A stretch of 64,000 nt of DNA from Labrenzia sp. CE80 (GTDB lineage Bacteria > Pseudomonadota > Alphaproteobacteria > Rhizobiales > Stappiaceae), in contig NZ_WAJT01000004.1 of assembly GCF_009650605.1 (NCBI RefSeq), forward strand, positions 62,001 through 126,000, in the 5' to 3' direction. Both the position numbers and the translations under genes were made by a program. This document shows positions 56,164 to 64,000 of this stretch, one piece after another (position 1 is the first letter of the stretch; every line of letters starts with the position of its first letter). The notes under the pieces are model-generated. The model ran no database searches. It was given only the letters and a program-made list of their open reading frames with translations, and had not been told where the DNA came from.

Positions 56164-56343
56164 ATGTCCATGCAGTCGCATCTCGCAGAACTCGAGCGCC
56201 GTCACGCCGCACTGGAACGCAAGATCGAAGTAGCACTTCTCCACCCGAGTACGGACTCACTGGAATTGGCCGATATGAAACGAAAGAAGCTCAAGATCAA
56301 AGATCAGATCGAGCGAATACGAAGCGACGAAACGCTCCACTAA
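56164..56343 (+). CDS. DUF465/YdcH-family small protein (2)
   Basis: 59 aa from the ATG at 56164, with AGGAGG 8 bases upstream. SHLAELERRHAALERKIEVA and ADMKRKKLKIKDQIERI are the same family as the divergent copy, with moderate identity. Coiled coil. Terminated by a strong hairpin. Confidence 0.88.
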   Translation: MSMQSHLAELERRHAALERKIEVALLHPSTDSLELADMKRKKLKIKDQIERIRSDETLH

Positions 56344-56363
56344 CGCGGAGCTATTTTGAAACA

Positions 56364-56391
56364 CGCCGCGGCCCTGACCGCGGCGTTTTTT
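56364..56391 (+). terminator. Terminator after DUF465 gene
   Basis: CGCCGCGG/CCGCGGCG stem, CCTGA-type loop, T6. Also faces the end of the converging acyl-CoA synthetase gene. Confidence 0.92.
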
Positions 56392-56406
56392 GTTTCTGAC
56401 GTCTGC

Positions 56407-58041
56407 TCAGAGTAACTTCGCCTGCTCACGCAGTGCGTACTTTTGGATCTTGCCCGTCGACGTTTTAGGGAGTTCACAGAAGACTACGGTCCTGGGTGAC
56501 TTGAAGCCGGCGAGATGTTCCCGGCAGAAGGAGATGATCTCCGCGTCGGTTCTTTCGGTGCCCTGTCGCAATTCGACGAAGGCACACGGAGTTTCCCCCC
56601 ATTTTTCGTCGGGCCGGGCGACGACCGCGGCAGATGCAACATCCGGATGCTTGTAAAGCACTTCTTCGACTTCGATGGAGGAGATGTTCTCTCCGCCTGA
56701 AATGATGATGTCCTTTGACCGGTCTTTCAATTGGATGTAGCCGTCCGGATACTTCACGCCCAGGTCGCCTGAATGAAACCAACCGCCGGCGAAGGCTTCT
56801 GCGGTGGCTTCCGGGTTCTTCAGGTAGCCTTTCATCACCACATTGCCCTTGAACATCACTTCGCCGATCGTCTCACCGTCGGCGGGAACGGGTTGCATTG
56901 TTTCCGGGTCAAGGACGGTCAGGCCCTCCAGGGCCACATAACGCACGCCCTGGCGGGCTTTTTTGGCCGCCTGTTCAGCCGAGGGCAGCGTGTCCCATTC
57001 CATCTGCCAGTCGTTCACGACGGCCGGGCCATAGACCTCTGTCAGGCCATAGAGATGAGTGACGTTGAAGCCGGCGTCTTTCATGGCCAAGAGGACGCTT
57101 TCAGGTGGCGGCGCGGCCGCTGTGAAGAACTCGACCTCACGGCTGAGTTCCCGCTTGTCTTCCGGGGCAGATCCAAGAAGTGTCGACATGATGATTGGCG
57201 CACCACACAGATGTGTCACCTCCTCATTCGCGATCAGATCCCACATGACTTTCGGACGAACCCAGCGCAAACACACATGGGTGCCAGCGACCACTGAGAT
57301 CGACCAGGGAAAACACCAGCCGTTGCAGTGAAACATGGGCAAGGTCCAGAGATACACCGGATGCTTGGCCATGGACGTGGTGAGAATATTCGCCTGGGCC
57401 AGGAGGTAGGCCCCTCTGTGATGATAGACGACGCCTTTCGGGTTGCCTGTGGTGCCAGAGGTATAGTTCAGCGAAATTGCGTCCCATTCATCGGCGGGCA
57501 GTGACCACGCGAAATCGGCATCTCCCTCAGCGACGAAAGCTTCGTAGTCGAGTGTGCCGAGCCGCTTTCCATCCTGCGGAAACTCAGGGTCCGAATAGTC
57601 AATAACGATCGGCTTCACGCTGGCGAGCGCAAGGGCTTCCTCCATGACCAGCGAGAACTCGCGATCCGTTATCAAGACCTTTGTATTGGCGTGATCCAAC
57701 TGAAACGCAATGACCGCGGCGTCCAGGCGGGTGTTCATGGAATGAAGCACTGCGCCGGTCATGGGCACGCCGTAGTGGGCCTCGAGCATGGGGGGTACGT
57801 TTGACAGCATGACCGTCACGGTGTCGTTCTTGCCGACGCCCACATCGGCGAGCGAGGAGGCCAATTGGCGCGCGCGGGCATAGAAGGTCCGGTAATCGGT
57901 TCTTTGTGTGCCATGAACGATCGCAGTTCTTTGGGGAAAGACATCTGCGGCGCGGGCGAGGAAGCTCAACGGGCTTAGCGAGGCATGGTTGGCCTCATTC
58001 TTTTCCAGACCGAGTGAAAATGGATGTTCGCCGCTGCTCAT
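56407..58041 (-). CDS. Acyl-CoA synthetase (AlkK/DmdB-like)
   Basis: 544 aa, full length. ATP loop YTSGTTGNPKGVVYHHRG, LYGLTEVYGPAV, GWFHSGDLGVKYPDGYIQLK, DRSKDIIISGGENISSIEVE and the catalytic Lys in KTSTGKIQKYALRE. Medium-chain fatty-acid CoA ligase class; the DMSP-related DmdB ligase has the same build, so the substrate is not fixed. AGGG 7 bases before the ATG. Next to a TauE/SafE gene on the same strand, 79 bases apart. Confidence 0.9.
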   Translation of the reverse strand: MSSGEHPFSLGLEKNEANHASLSPLSFLARAADVFPQRTAIVHGTQRTDYRTFYARARQLASSLADVGVGKNDTVTVMLSNVPPMLEAHYGVPMTGAVLHSMNTRLDAAVIAFQLDHANTKVLITDREFSLVMEEALALASVKPIVIDYSDPEFPQDGKRLGTLDYEAFVAEGDADFAWSLPADEWDAISLNYTSGTTGNPKGVVYHHRGAYLLAQANILTTSMAKHPVYLWTLPMFHCNGWCFPWSISVVAGTHVCLRWVRPKVMWDLIANEEVTHLCGAPIIMSTLLGSAPEDKRELSREVEFFTAAAPPPESVLLAMKDAGFNVTHLYGLTEVYGPAVVNDWQMEWDTLPSAEQAAKKARQGVRYVALEGLTVLDPETMQPVPADGETIGEVMFKGNVVMKGYLKNPEATAEAFAGGWFHSGDLGVKYPDGYIQLKDRSKDIIISGGENISSIEVEEVLYKHPDVASAAVVARPDEKWGETPCAFVELRQGTERTDAEIISFCREHLAGFKSPRTVVFCELPKTSTGKIQKYALREQAKLL

Positions 58042-58120
58042 GACCTGACCCTCCCTGATCGTTATTTGAGCGCTATCAAAACGATAATTCGGACAGCCTG
58101 CAATCTGTCTAAAGGCCTAA

Positions 58121-58885
58121 TCAACCTGCCAGGGCCGTCGCACCATCCCAGACCAGTTTGATGCCGACAACGGTCATCATCGCGTAGGTTAGCTTGTAAA
58201 AAATACCCTGATCCACGATCCTGACCAACCAAACGCCTACGATTGTTGCCAGCGGTGCGAGCGGCAGCAGCATGGCAGAGGTCGCAAGGTTTACAGTGTC
58301 AAACTGGCCAAGCAAAAAATACGGCACCAGCTTCGCTGCGTTGACGACCGAAAAGAATATCACCGCTGTACCGGCAAAGAGTGTTGGGGCAAGTCTGAGC
58401 GGCATCATGTAAAGCTGGAATGGAGGGGCTCCGGTGTGACTGACAAAGCTGGTGAACCCTGCAATTGCTCCGCAAAATAGTCCCTTGGCCACGTTGTGCT
58501 CACGCGCCCTGTTCGCGCGCGCACTCTTAAACAGGTAGTCGGCTACAAAAATCAGTGAAATGACACCGACCAGCAGGCGGACAAAGGCCACGTCCACAAG
58601 TGTGGCCGTTGCCCAACCAATGGCAATACCGGCCATGGCCGCAGGCAGCAAAATCATCAAGCTGCGGCGGTCCGCACGGCCCTTGTAGGCGATCAGGCCA
58701 ACCGCATCCATCACAACGAGGATCGGAAGCATGATACCGGCTGCCTGGATTGGCGAAACAACCAGTGCGAGGATCGGAACTGCCAGCATTGCCATGGATC
58801 CGCCGACTCCGCCTTTCGACAAGCCAGCAAGGATGACCGCCGGAATCGCGGCGGCGTAGAAATAGGGATCGGCAATCGGATGCAT
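58121..58885 (-). CDS. TauE/SafE family membrane exporter
   Basis: 254 aa from the ATG at 58885; a TTG at 58930 is in frame and would add 15 residues; neither has a clear Shine-Dalgarno. Eight hydrophobic segments; AGLSKGGVGGSMAMLAVPIL is the characteristic first repeat, and GFTSFVSHTGAPPFQLYMMP the second. Anion exporter family (sulfite or organosulfonates). Substrate open. Confidence 0.87.
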   Translation of the reverse strand: MHPIADPYFYAAAIPAVILAGLSKGGVGGSMAMLAVPILALVVSPIQAAGIMLPILVVMDAVGLIAYKGRADRRSLMILLPAAMAGIAIGWATATLVDVAFVRLLVGVISLIFVADYLFKSARANRAREHNVAKGLFCGAIAGFTSFVSHTGAPPFQLYMMPLRLAPTLFAGTAVIFFSVVNAAKLVPYFLLGQFDTVNLATSAMLLPLAPLATIVGVWLVRIVDQGIFYKLTYAMMTVVGIKLVWDGATALAG

Positions 58886-59080
58886 GGAGGTGTTTCGAAA
58901 AAAAAGCGGGAGCGCAAAGGCAAGCGACAATCAATCATGGCTTTGCTTCTAGGTAAAGTCCCGGCCCCTGCGAATGTCTTATGGCGAGGGTCTTGCGCGA
59001 CACTCGCATGATACCGCACTCTCTCGGCAAAAGGGCTGTCGTGGAGTGAGGTGCGCTGGCCTATGGGAGGAGGAACCACA

Positions 59081-60994
59081 ATGACAAGCCGCTATGCAGC
59101 AACCTATCACTCTTGGAAGGATGACCCTTTCGGTTTCTGGAAGATGGCAGCCTCCGAGATCGACTGGTCTGTGCGAGGAGCGCAGGTGTTCGATCCCGAT
59201 CAGGGACAGTACGGGCGATGGTTCCCAGGCTGGGAATGCAACACCTGCTACAATTGCCTCGACCGCCATGTCGAACGCGGACGTCGCGGTCAACCTGCCC
59301 TGATTTACGATAGTCCGATCACAGGCAAACAGGCGAGTTACAGCTACGAGGAACTGCTGGACCGCGTTAAGGCCATGGCTGGTGTGCTGCTCGACCAGGG
59401 AATCCAAAAGGGCGACCGGGTGATCATCTACATGCCGATGATCCCCGAGGCGGCGATGGCGATGCTGGCGTGCGCCCGAATCGGCGCAATTCATTCGGTG
59501 GTTTTTGGCGGTTTTGCCGCTGCAGAACTGGCGACCAGGATCAATGATGCTACGCCAAAAGCAATCATTGCGGCCTCTTGCGGCATCGAGCCAGGGAGGG
59601 TCATTGCCTACAAGCCCTTGATCGACGCGGCTATCGAACAGGCCTCACACAAGATTGATACCTGCCTCGTGATTCAAAGAGAACAGGCCCTCGCAACTCT
59701 GCAGGAGGGCCGGGATCATGATCTGGGTGCTCTGATGAAAGAGGAACTTGCAGAAGGCCGTGAAGTCGAATGCGTTTCCGTCACTGCGACGGACCCGCTC
59801 TATGTTCTCTACACGTCGGGAACCACAGGCCAGCCCAAGGGCGTGGTCCGCGACAACGGCGGCCATATGGTTGCCTTGAAGTGGTCGATGTCGAACCTCT
59901 ATGGCATCGAGCCGGGCGAGGTCTTCTGGGCGGCATCAGACGTCGGATGGGTCGTTGGTCACTCTTACATCGTCTATGGCCCGCTATTGCATGGCTGCAC
60001 CACAATCATGTTCGAAGGCAAGCCGGTCGGGACACCCGATGCCGGTGTTTTCTGGCGTGTGATCTCGGAGCATTCCGTGGTCTCGCTGTTCACCGCTCCG
60101 ACGGCCTTCCGCGCCATTCGCAAGGAAGATCCTGAGGGCAAATTGATCGGTGACTACGACTTGTCGCAGTTCAGATCGTTGTTCCTCGCGGGTGAGCGTG
60201 CAGATCCCGATACGGTCAACTGGGCGGCTGAGCAGCTTCAGGTGCCTATTGTTGACCATTGGTGGCAGACCGAGTCGGGCTGGTGCATGGTCGGAAATCC
60301 GCTCGGTCTCGGGCGATTGCCCGTGAAGCCGGGGTCCCCGACGGTGCCGATGCCGGGCTACGATGTCCAGATACTGGATGACGCCGGACATCCGCTTCCT
60401 GCAAATACGCTTGGCAATATCGTTGTGAAATTGCCGATGCCTCCCGGATGTTTGCCGACCCTTTGGAATGCGGAGCAGCGTTTCCACGACGCCTATCTCG
60501 CGGAATTCCCTGGCTACTATAAGACCTCGGATGCGGGCATCATCGACGAAGACGGGTATCTGTCGATCATGTCCCGGACGGACGATATCATCAACGTGGC
60601 GGGACATCGGCTATCGACCGGTGCCATGGAAGAAGTCCTTGCAACGCATCCGGCCGTCGCGGAATGCGCCGTGATTGGCATCGCGGACAAGCTGAAAGGT
60701 CAGCTGCCCTGCGGTTTCGCAGTGTTGAAAGCAGGGGTCGAACAGTCTCACGAGGAGATTGAGGCCGAGCTTGTCAAATTGGTGCGTGAGAAGATTGGTC
60801 CGGTGGCCGCTTTCAAGCTTGCCATTACGGTGGATCGCCTGCCGAAAACCCGCTCGGGCAAGATCCTGAGAGCGACTATGCGGCAGATCGCAGACCAGGA
60901 AAGCTACAAGATGCCAGCAACGATTGATGATCCCGCGATCCTGGATGAGATCGCCGAAGCGCTGCAGGAGCATGGCATAAGGGTTCCAAACTGA
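59081..60994 (+). CDS. prpE: Propionyl-CoA synthetase (PrpE-like)
   Basis: 637 aa from the ATG at 59081 (GGAGGAGGAA upstream). Acetyl-CoA synthetase family: YTSGTTGQPKGVVRDNGGHM, WWQTESGWCMVGN, STGAMEEVLATHP and the catalytic Lys in KTRSGKILRATMRQ. The N-terminal DPFGFWKMAASEIDW matches PrpE-like proteins. It would activate propionate or another short acid. No prpBCD cluster is near. Divergent from TauE. Confidence 0.88.
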   Translation: MTSRYAATYHSWKDDPFGFWKMAASEIDWSVRGAQVFDPDQGQYGRWFPGWECNTCYNCLDRHVERGRRGQPALIYDSPITGKQASYSYEELLDRVKAMAGVLLDQGIQKGDRVIIYMPMIPEAAMAMLACARIGAIHSVVFGGFAAAELATRINDATPKAIIAASCGIEPGRVIAYKPLIDAAIEQASHKIDTCLVIQREQALATLQEGRDHDLGALMKEELAEGREVECVSVTATDPLYVLYTSGTTGQPKGVVRDNGGHMVALKWSMSNLYGIEPGEVFWAASDVGWVVGHSYIVYGPLLHGCTTIMFEGKPVGTPDAGVFWRVISEHSVVSLFTAPTAFRAIRKEDPEGKLIGDYDLSQFRSLFLAGERADPDTVNWAAEQLQVPIVDHWWQTESGWCMVGNPLGLGRLPVKPGSPTVPMPGYDVQILDDAGHPLPANTLGNIVVKLPMPPGCLPTLWNAEQRFHDAYLAEFPGYYKTSDAGIIDEDGYLSIMSRTDDIINVAGHRLSTGAMEEVLATHPAVAECAVIGIADKLKGQLPCGFAVLKAGVEQSHEEIEAELVKLVREKIGPVAAFKLAITVDRLPKTRSGKILRATMRQIADQESYKMPATIDDPAILDEIAEALQEHGIRVPN

Positions 60995-61039
60995 TCTGGT
61001 AAAACCCATCGACAGCTGGAAAACATGCTCTTATGGTTC

Positions 61040-61068
61040 GGGTCGCCGCTTCGGCGGCCCGATTTTTT
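61040..61068 (+). terminator. Terminator after prpE
   Basis: GGTCGCCGC-TTCG-GCGGC stem region followed by GATTTTTT. Ends about 20 bases before the SDR start codon, so the SDR may depend on readthrough or start almost at the end of this element. Confidence 0.75.
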
Positions 61069-61088
61069 ATAAGGCCAAGAGGTTTTCT

Positions 61089-61880
61089 GTGTCCCTTGAA
61101 AATAAGGTTGCCATCATCACTGGCGCTGCCCGTGGTATTGGCTTTGCAGTCGCGAAACGGTTCGTCATGGACGGTGCCAAAGTGGTTATTGCCGACGTCG
61201 ATGATGAGGCCGGGCAATCTGCAGCCGATGATCTGAACAAGATTGGTAATGCGACATATGTGCATTGCAATGTTGCCGAGCGCCTCGATGTTCGCAATCT
61301 CGTGGCTGAAACGATCAACGCCTACGGTGATGTTGATATCCTCGTGAACAACGCAGGCGTCGTTGTTGGCGCAGACTTTCTGGAGCTTGAAGAAGAGGAC
61401 TTCGACCGGGTTCTCTCAATCAACCTCAAAGGTACGTTCCTCTGCAGCCAGGCGGTTGCCCGTCACATGGCGGAGAAGGTTCAGGACGGTGGCGAGCCGG
61501 GCACCATCATCAACATGTCTTCGGTCAACGCCGTGCTGGCGATTCCAAACCAGATTCCCTATTGCGTCTCCAAGGGCGGCGTCTCGCAATTGACCAAGAC
61601 CACTGCGCTTGCTCTGGCGCCCTATGGAATTCGCGTGAATGCCATTGGACCTGGTTCGATCATGACGGAGATGCTGTCGTCAGTGAACGACGACCCGGCA
61701 GCTCGCAACCGGATCCTGTCGCGCACACCGCTTCAACGGGTGGGCGAACCTTCCGAGATTGCTGGTGTTGCAGCTTTCCTCGCTTCCTCTGATGCGAGCT
61801 ATGTCACCGGCCAGACAATCTACGCGGACGGTGGCCGTATGCCGCTGAATTACACAGTGGCTGTCCCTGACGCCGACTGA
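61089..61880 (+). CDS. SDR family NAD(P)-dependent oxidoreductase
   Basis: 263 aa from a GTG at 61089, with AAGAGG 6 bases upstream. Cofactor motif TGAARGIGFAVA, NNAG, catalytic Ser in INMSSVNAV, Tyr and Lys in YCVSKGG. Asp after the second strand (VVIADVDD) suggests NAD(H). Resembles glucose or 3-oxoacyl-type dehydrogenases; substrate unknown. Convergent with the ABC exporter. Confidence 0.9.
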   Translation: MSLENKVAIITGAARGIGFAVAKRFVMDGAKVVIADVDDEAGQSAADDLNKIGNATYVHCNVAERLDVRNLVAETINAYGDVDILVNNAGVVVGADFLELEEEDFDRVLSINLKGTFLCSQAVARHMAEKVQDGGEPGTIINMSSVNAVLAIPNQIPYCVSKGGVSQLTKTTALALAPYGIRVNAIGPGSIMTEMLSSVNDDPAARNRILSRTPLQRVGEPSEIAGVAAFLASSDASYVTGQTIYADGGRMPLNYTVAVPDAD

Positions 61881-61895
61881 CTTCTCTGGGATCGG

Positions 61896-63704
61896 TTAGA
61901 TCTGACTGGCTTTGCTGGCCCCTGCATCGAATTGCAGCCGGGCCAGTTTTGCATAGAGGCCTGCGCGCGCTGTGAGTTCGGCATGGGTTCCGATTTCCAC
62001 GACCCGTCCCGCATCCATAACGACAATTCGGTCGGCTTTCAGCACGGTAGCGAGACGATGCGCGATTACGAGCGTTGTTCTGCCTTCCATAAGCCGGTCA
62101 AGGGCTCGCTGGACGAGCTGTTCGCTTTCAGCGTCGAGCGCGCTGGTTGCTTCATCCAGCAGCAGGATCGGAGCGTCCTTGAGGATTGCACGTGCGATCG
62201 CGATTCTCTGTCTCTGCCCGCCGGACAAGGTCATGCCCTTTTCGCCGACCATTGTGCTGTAGCCGTCGGACGTCGCTGAGATGAAGTCATGTGCCGATGC
62301 CGCGCGCGCTGCAGCTTCTATTTCTTGGTGGCTCGCATCTGGTTTCCCATAAGCGATATTTTCCGCGATGCTTGCTGCGAAGATTGCAGCGTCCTGAGGT
62401 ACGAGCGCCATATGGCTGCGCAGACCCTTGGGGTCGAGTTGTCTCAGATCCACACCGTTCAGGGTTACCTGCCCGGAAACGGGATCATAAAAACGCATCA
62501 ACAGATGAAACAAGGTCGATTTGCCCGCGCCGGAAGGTCCAACGACCGCCACCGTTTCGCCAGGCTCGACTTTCAGCGATACGTCGTGAACCACCGGAGT
62601 GTTTTCGGCCGCCTCATATGCAAAAGAGGTGTGGTCGAAATCGATGCTGATTTTTTCAGGCGAGGGGAGGGGTGCCGGATTTACAGTAGGTGCGATCCGG
62701 GGCTCGATCTCCAGCAATTCACTCAGGCGCTCTGCCGCGCCAGCAGCCAGTGAGAGCTCTCCCCAGACCTCAGACAGTCCGGCAAGTGAGCTGGCTGCTA
62801 GAATTGAGTAGAGCAGGAACTGGCCAAGCTCTCCGCCGCTCATCGTTCCGGTAAGAACATTGTTTGCGCCGATCCAAAGAACGGCGACCACGCTCGCTCC
62901 AATGATGAACATGGCAAAAAACGTCAGTATCGCGCGCTCACGTGTTGCCTTCCGCGCTGCGTTGAATGCACCTTCGGCGGCGTTCGAGAACCGCTTTGCC
63001 GCCTGCATTTCATGGGTGAAGGCCTGAAGGGTGCGGATGTTCCCAAGCATTTCGCTGGCATAGGCGGCTGCATCGGCGAGGGTGTCCTGAGCGAAGCGGG
63101 AGCGTTTGCGGACCTTTCGGCCAAAGCCGATCAACGGCAGGAGAATGATCGGTATCGCTGCAAGGACGATGACCGACAGACCCGGGCTGGTGACGAGCAT
63201 CATGATGACTGCGCCGATAAACAGCACGAAGTTGCGCATGGCCAGAGACGCGCTTGCGCCGAAAGCGGATTTTATCTGGGTGGTGTCTGCGGTGAGACGA
63301 GACAGGATCTCGCCCGACTTTGAGCGGTCGTAAAACGCTGGGCTCAGTTCCGTCATGTGGGCGAAGACATTGCTTCGTACGTCTGCGACAACGCGTTCCC
63401 CGATCCACATGACCAAGTAGTAGCGAATGGAACTGGCCAGTGCGAGAGCTGCGACCACGGCCAGCAGGAGGCCGAAGTAGTTGTTGATGAGATCGGAGTT
63501 GTCTCCGCCAAAGCCGCGATCAATCATCTGACGGACGGCGGTTGGCAAGATCAGCGTGAAGACCGCGGCTGAAATCAGGGCGATCAGTGCTCCGGCGACC
63601 ATGGATTTGTAACGGCCAAGGTAAGGCAACAGCCGCGCGAGCGGTCGCAGAAACTTGCGCCGTTCGTCCGTATCATTGCGTTTTGCCTGTTCCGTGCCGA
63701 TCAA
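61896..63704 (-). CDS. ABC exporter, fused permease-ATPase (MsbA/LmrA-like)
   Basis: 602 aa from a TTG with TTAGGGG upstream; no nearby in-frame ATG. Six membrane helices in the first 320 residues, then the nucleotide-binding domain: Walker A VGPSGAGKSTLFHLL, LSGGQRQRIAIARAIL, Walker B ILLLDEATSALDAESEQL. Type I exporter, probably for a lipid or drug; homodimer expected. Confidence 0.92.
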   Translation of the reverse strand: MIGTEQAKRNDTDERRKFLRPLARLLPYLGRYKSMVAGALIALISAAVFTLILPTAVRQMIDRGFGGDNSDLINNYFGLLLAVVAALALASSIRYYLVMWIGERVVADVRSNVFAHMTELSPAFYDRSKSGEILSRLTADTTQIKSAFGASASLAMRNFVLFIGAVIMMLVTSPGLSVIVLAAIPIILLPLIGFGRKVRKRSRFAQDTLADAAAYASEMLGNIRTLQAFTHEMQAAKRFSNAAEGAFNAARKATRERAILTFFAMFIIGASVVAVLWIGANNVLTGTMSGGELGQFLLYSILAASSLAGLSEVWGELSLAAGAAERLSELLEIEPRIAPTVNPAPLPSPEKISIDFDHTSFAYEAAENTPVVHDVSLKVEPGETVAVVGPSGAGKSTLFHLLMRFYDPVSGQVTLNGVDLRQLDPKGLRSHMALVPQDAAIFAASIAENIAYGKPDASHQEIEAAARAASAHDFISATSDGYSTMVGEKGMTLSGGQRQRIAIARAILKDAPILLLDEATSALDAESEQLVQRALDRLMEGRTTLVIAHRLATVLKADRIVVMDAGRVVEIGTHAELTARAGLYAKLARLQFDAGASKASQI

Positions 63705-63807
63705 TGTTCGTGCCCCTAAATCAGTCCTGATTCCATGCCGATAGACTTGGGTGATTGCGCCGTGAAAACCAAGAGGTATTTTGCCGCGCCGGAATCGCGC
63801 AGACCCC

Positions 63808-63836
63808 TTGTTTCATCCCACTGCATGGGGTATAGC
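63808..63836 (+). promoter_or_regulatory. Likely promoter of rpmE
   Basis: TTGTTT (63808-63813), 17 bases, TATAGC (63831-63836). Predicts a leader of about 110 bases to the rpmE ATG. The leader shows no motif I recognise. Confidence 0.55.
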
Positions 63837-63953
63837 CCGTCTCCATGTTTCCTGGGCTGTATCCATTGGCGGATTGGCGGCCCATTAGTTTCGTTTGCAC
63901 CTCAGAGCTATTTCCCTCGACCGGAAGCGCTCGATGTGCAGGAAAGGACAGCC

Positions 63954-64000
63954 ATGAAAGCGGATACGCATCCCGACTACCACACCATCAAGGTCGTGAT
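63954..64000 (+). CDS. rpmE: 50S ribosomal protein L31 (5' part only)
   Basis: First 15 codons are in the window, cut by the edge. MKADTHPDYHTIKVV is the alphaproteobacterial L31 start. GGAAAGGACA precedes the ATG. Confidence 0.93.
   Translation, partial: MKADTHPDYHTIKVV

Overview
The window reads as ordinary chromosome of an alphaproteobacterium, most likely a marine member of the Hyphomicrobiales close to Roseibium/Labrenzia (Stappiaceae). This rests on a CpdR-type response regulator, GapR (DUF2312), an alphaproteobacterial aa3 oxidase subunit IV, the L36 type, a suhB/ar8-type small RNA and a ROSE-like thermometer before hsp20. The genus is inference; no rRNA is present. I see no insertion sequence, prophage, integrase or CRISPR array.

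Layout. 1-7.8 kb: a branched-chain-amino-acid-type (HAAT) ABC importer (livG-H-M, binding protein, livF) between two adenylate-forming acyl-CoA ligase-family genes, the second with a degenerate ATP loop. 7.8-10.6 kb: ferrochelatase behind an Irr-like palindrome, then a stomatin/NfeD pair. 10.6-13.5 kb, minus strand: a PomA/PomB-like stator pair and the KdsD sugar-phosphate isomerase. 13.7-17.7 kb: an outer-membrane beta-barrel, a lytic transglycosylase and a DUF459 protein (cell envelope). 17.8-24.0 kb, minus strand: gltB-gltD.

24.6-27.4 kb is the most distinctive locus: a bufferin-type RiPP operon. It has a Cys4 precursor (BufA, DUF2282), an MNIO maturase (BufB, DUF692), its partner (BufC, DUF2063) and a DoxX membrane protein. 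A perfect palindrome lies upstream and a strong hairpin separates precursor from maturase. Bufferins of this architecture are described as copper-binding peptides.

27.4-37.2 kb is mixed: threonine aldolase, hsp20 with a ROSE-like leader, a His-rich secreted protein, two alpha/beta hydrolases, a HisN-type phosphatase, the suhB-type sRNA, two N-formylglutamate amidohydrolases, cpdR, tRNA-Val(GAC), rpmJ, a TPR protein, gapR and a DUF1244 protein. 37.5-51.7 kb: glycerate 2-kinase, DUF1036-pyruvate kinase, a DUF882 peptidase, a sigma-54 activator, PepF, a DUF3445 protein, an ABC1/UbiB kinase, oxidase subunit IV, an RluA-type synthase, a flavodoxin-like reductase and a TPR lipoprotein. 51.9-64 kb: rpsU, a MATE exporter, purE-purK, two divergent DUF465 genes, two more acyl-CoA ligases (one PrpE-like), a TauE/SafE protein, an SDR, an ABC exporter and the start of rpmE.

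Most genes are short transcription units rather than large operons. Clear multi-gene units are the HAAT cluster, stomatin-NfeD, motA-motB-like, gltB-gltD, bufA-B-C-doxX, DUF1036-pyk and purE-purK. Stem-loops inside the HAAT and bufferin operons sit where they would raise the binding protein and the precursor peptide over their partners.
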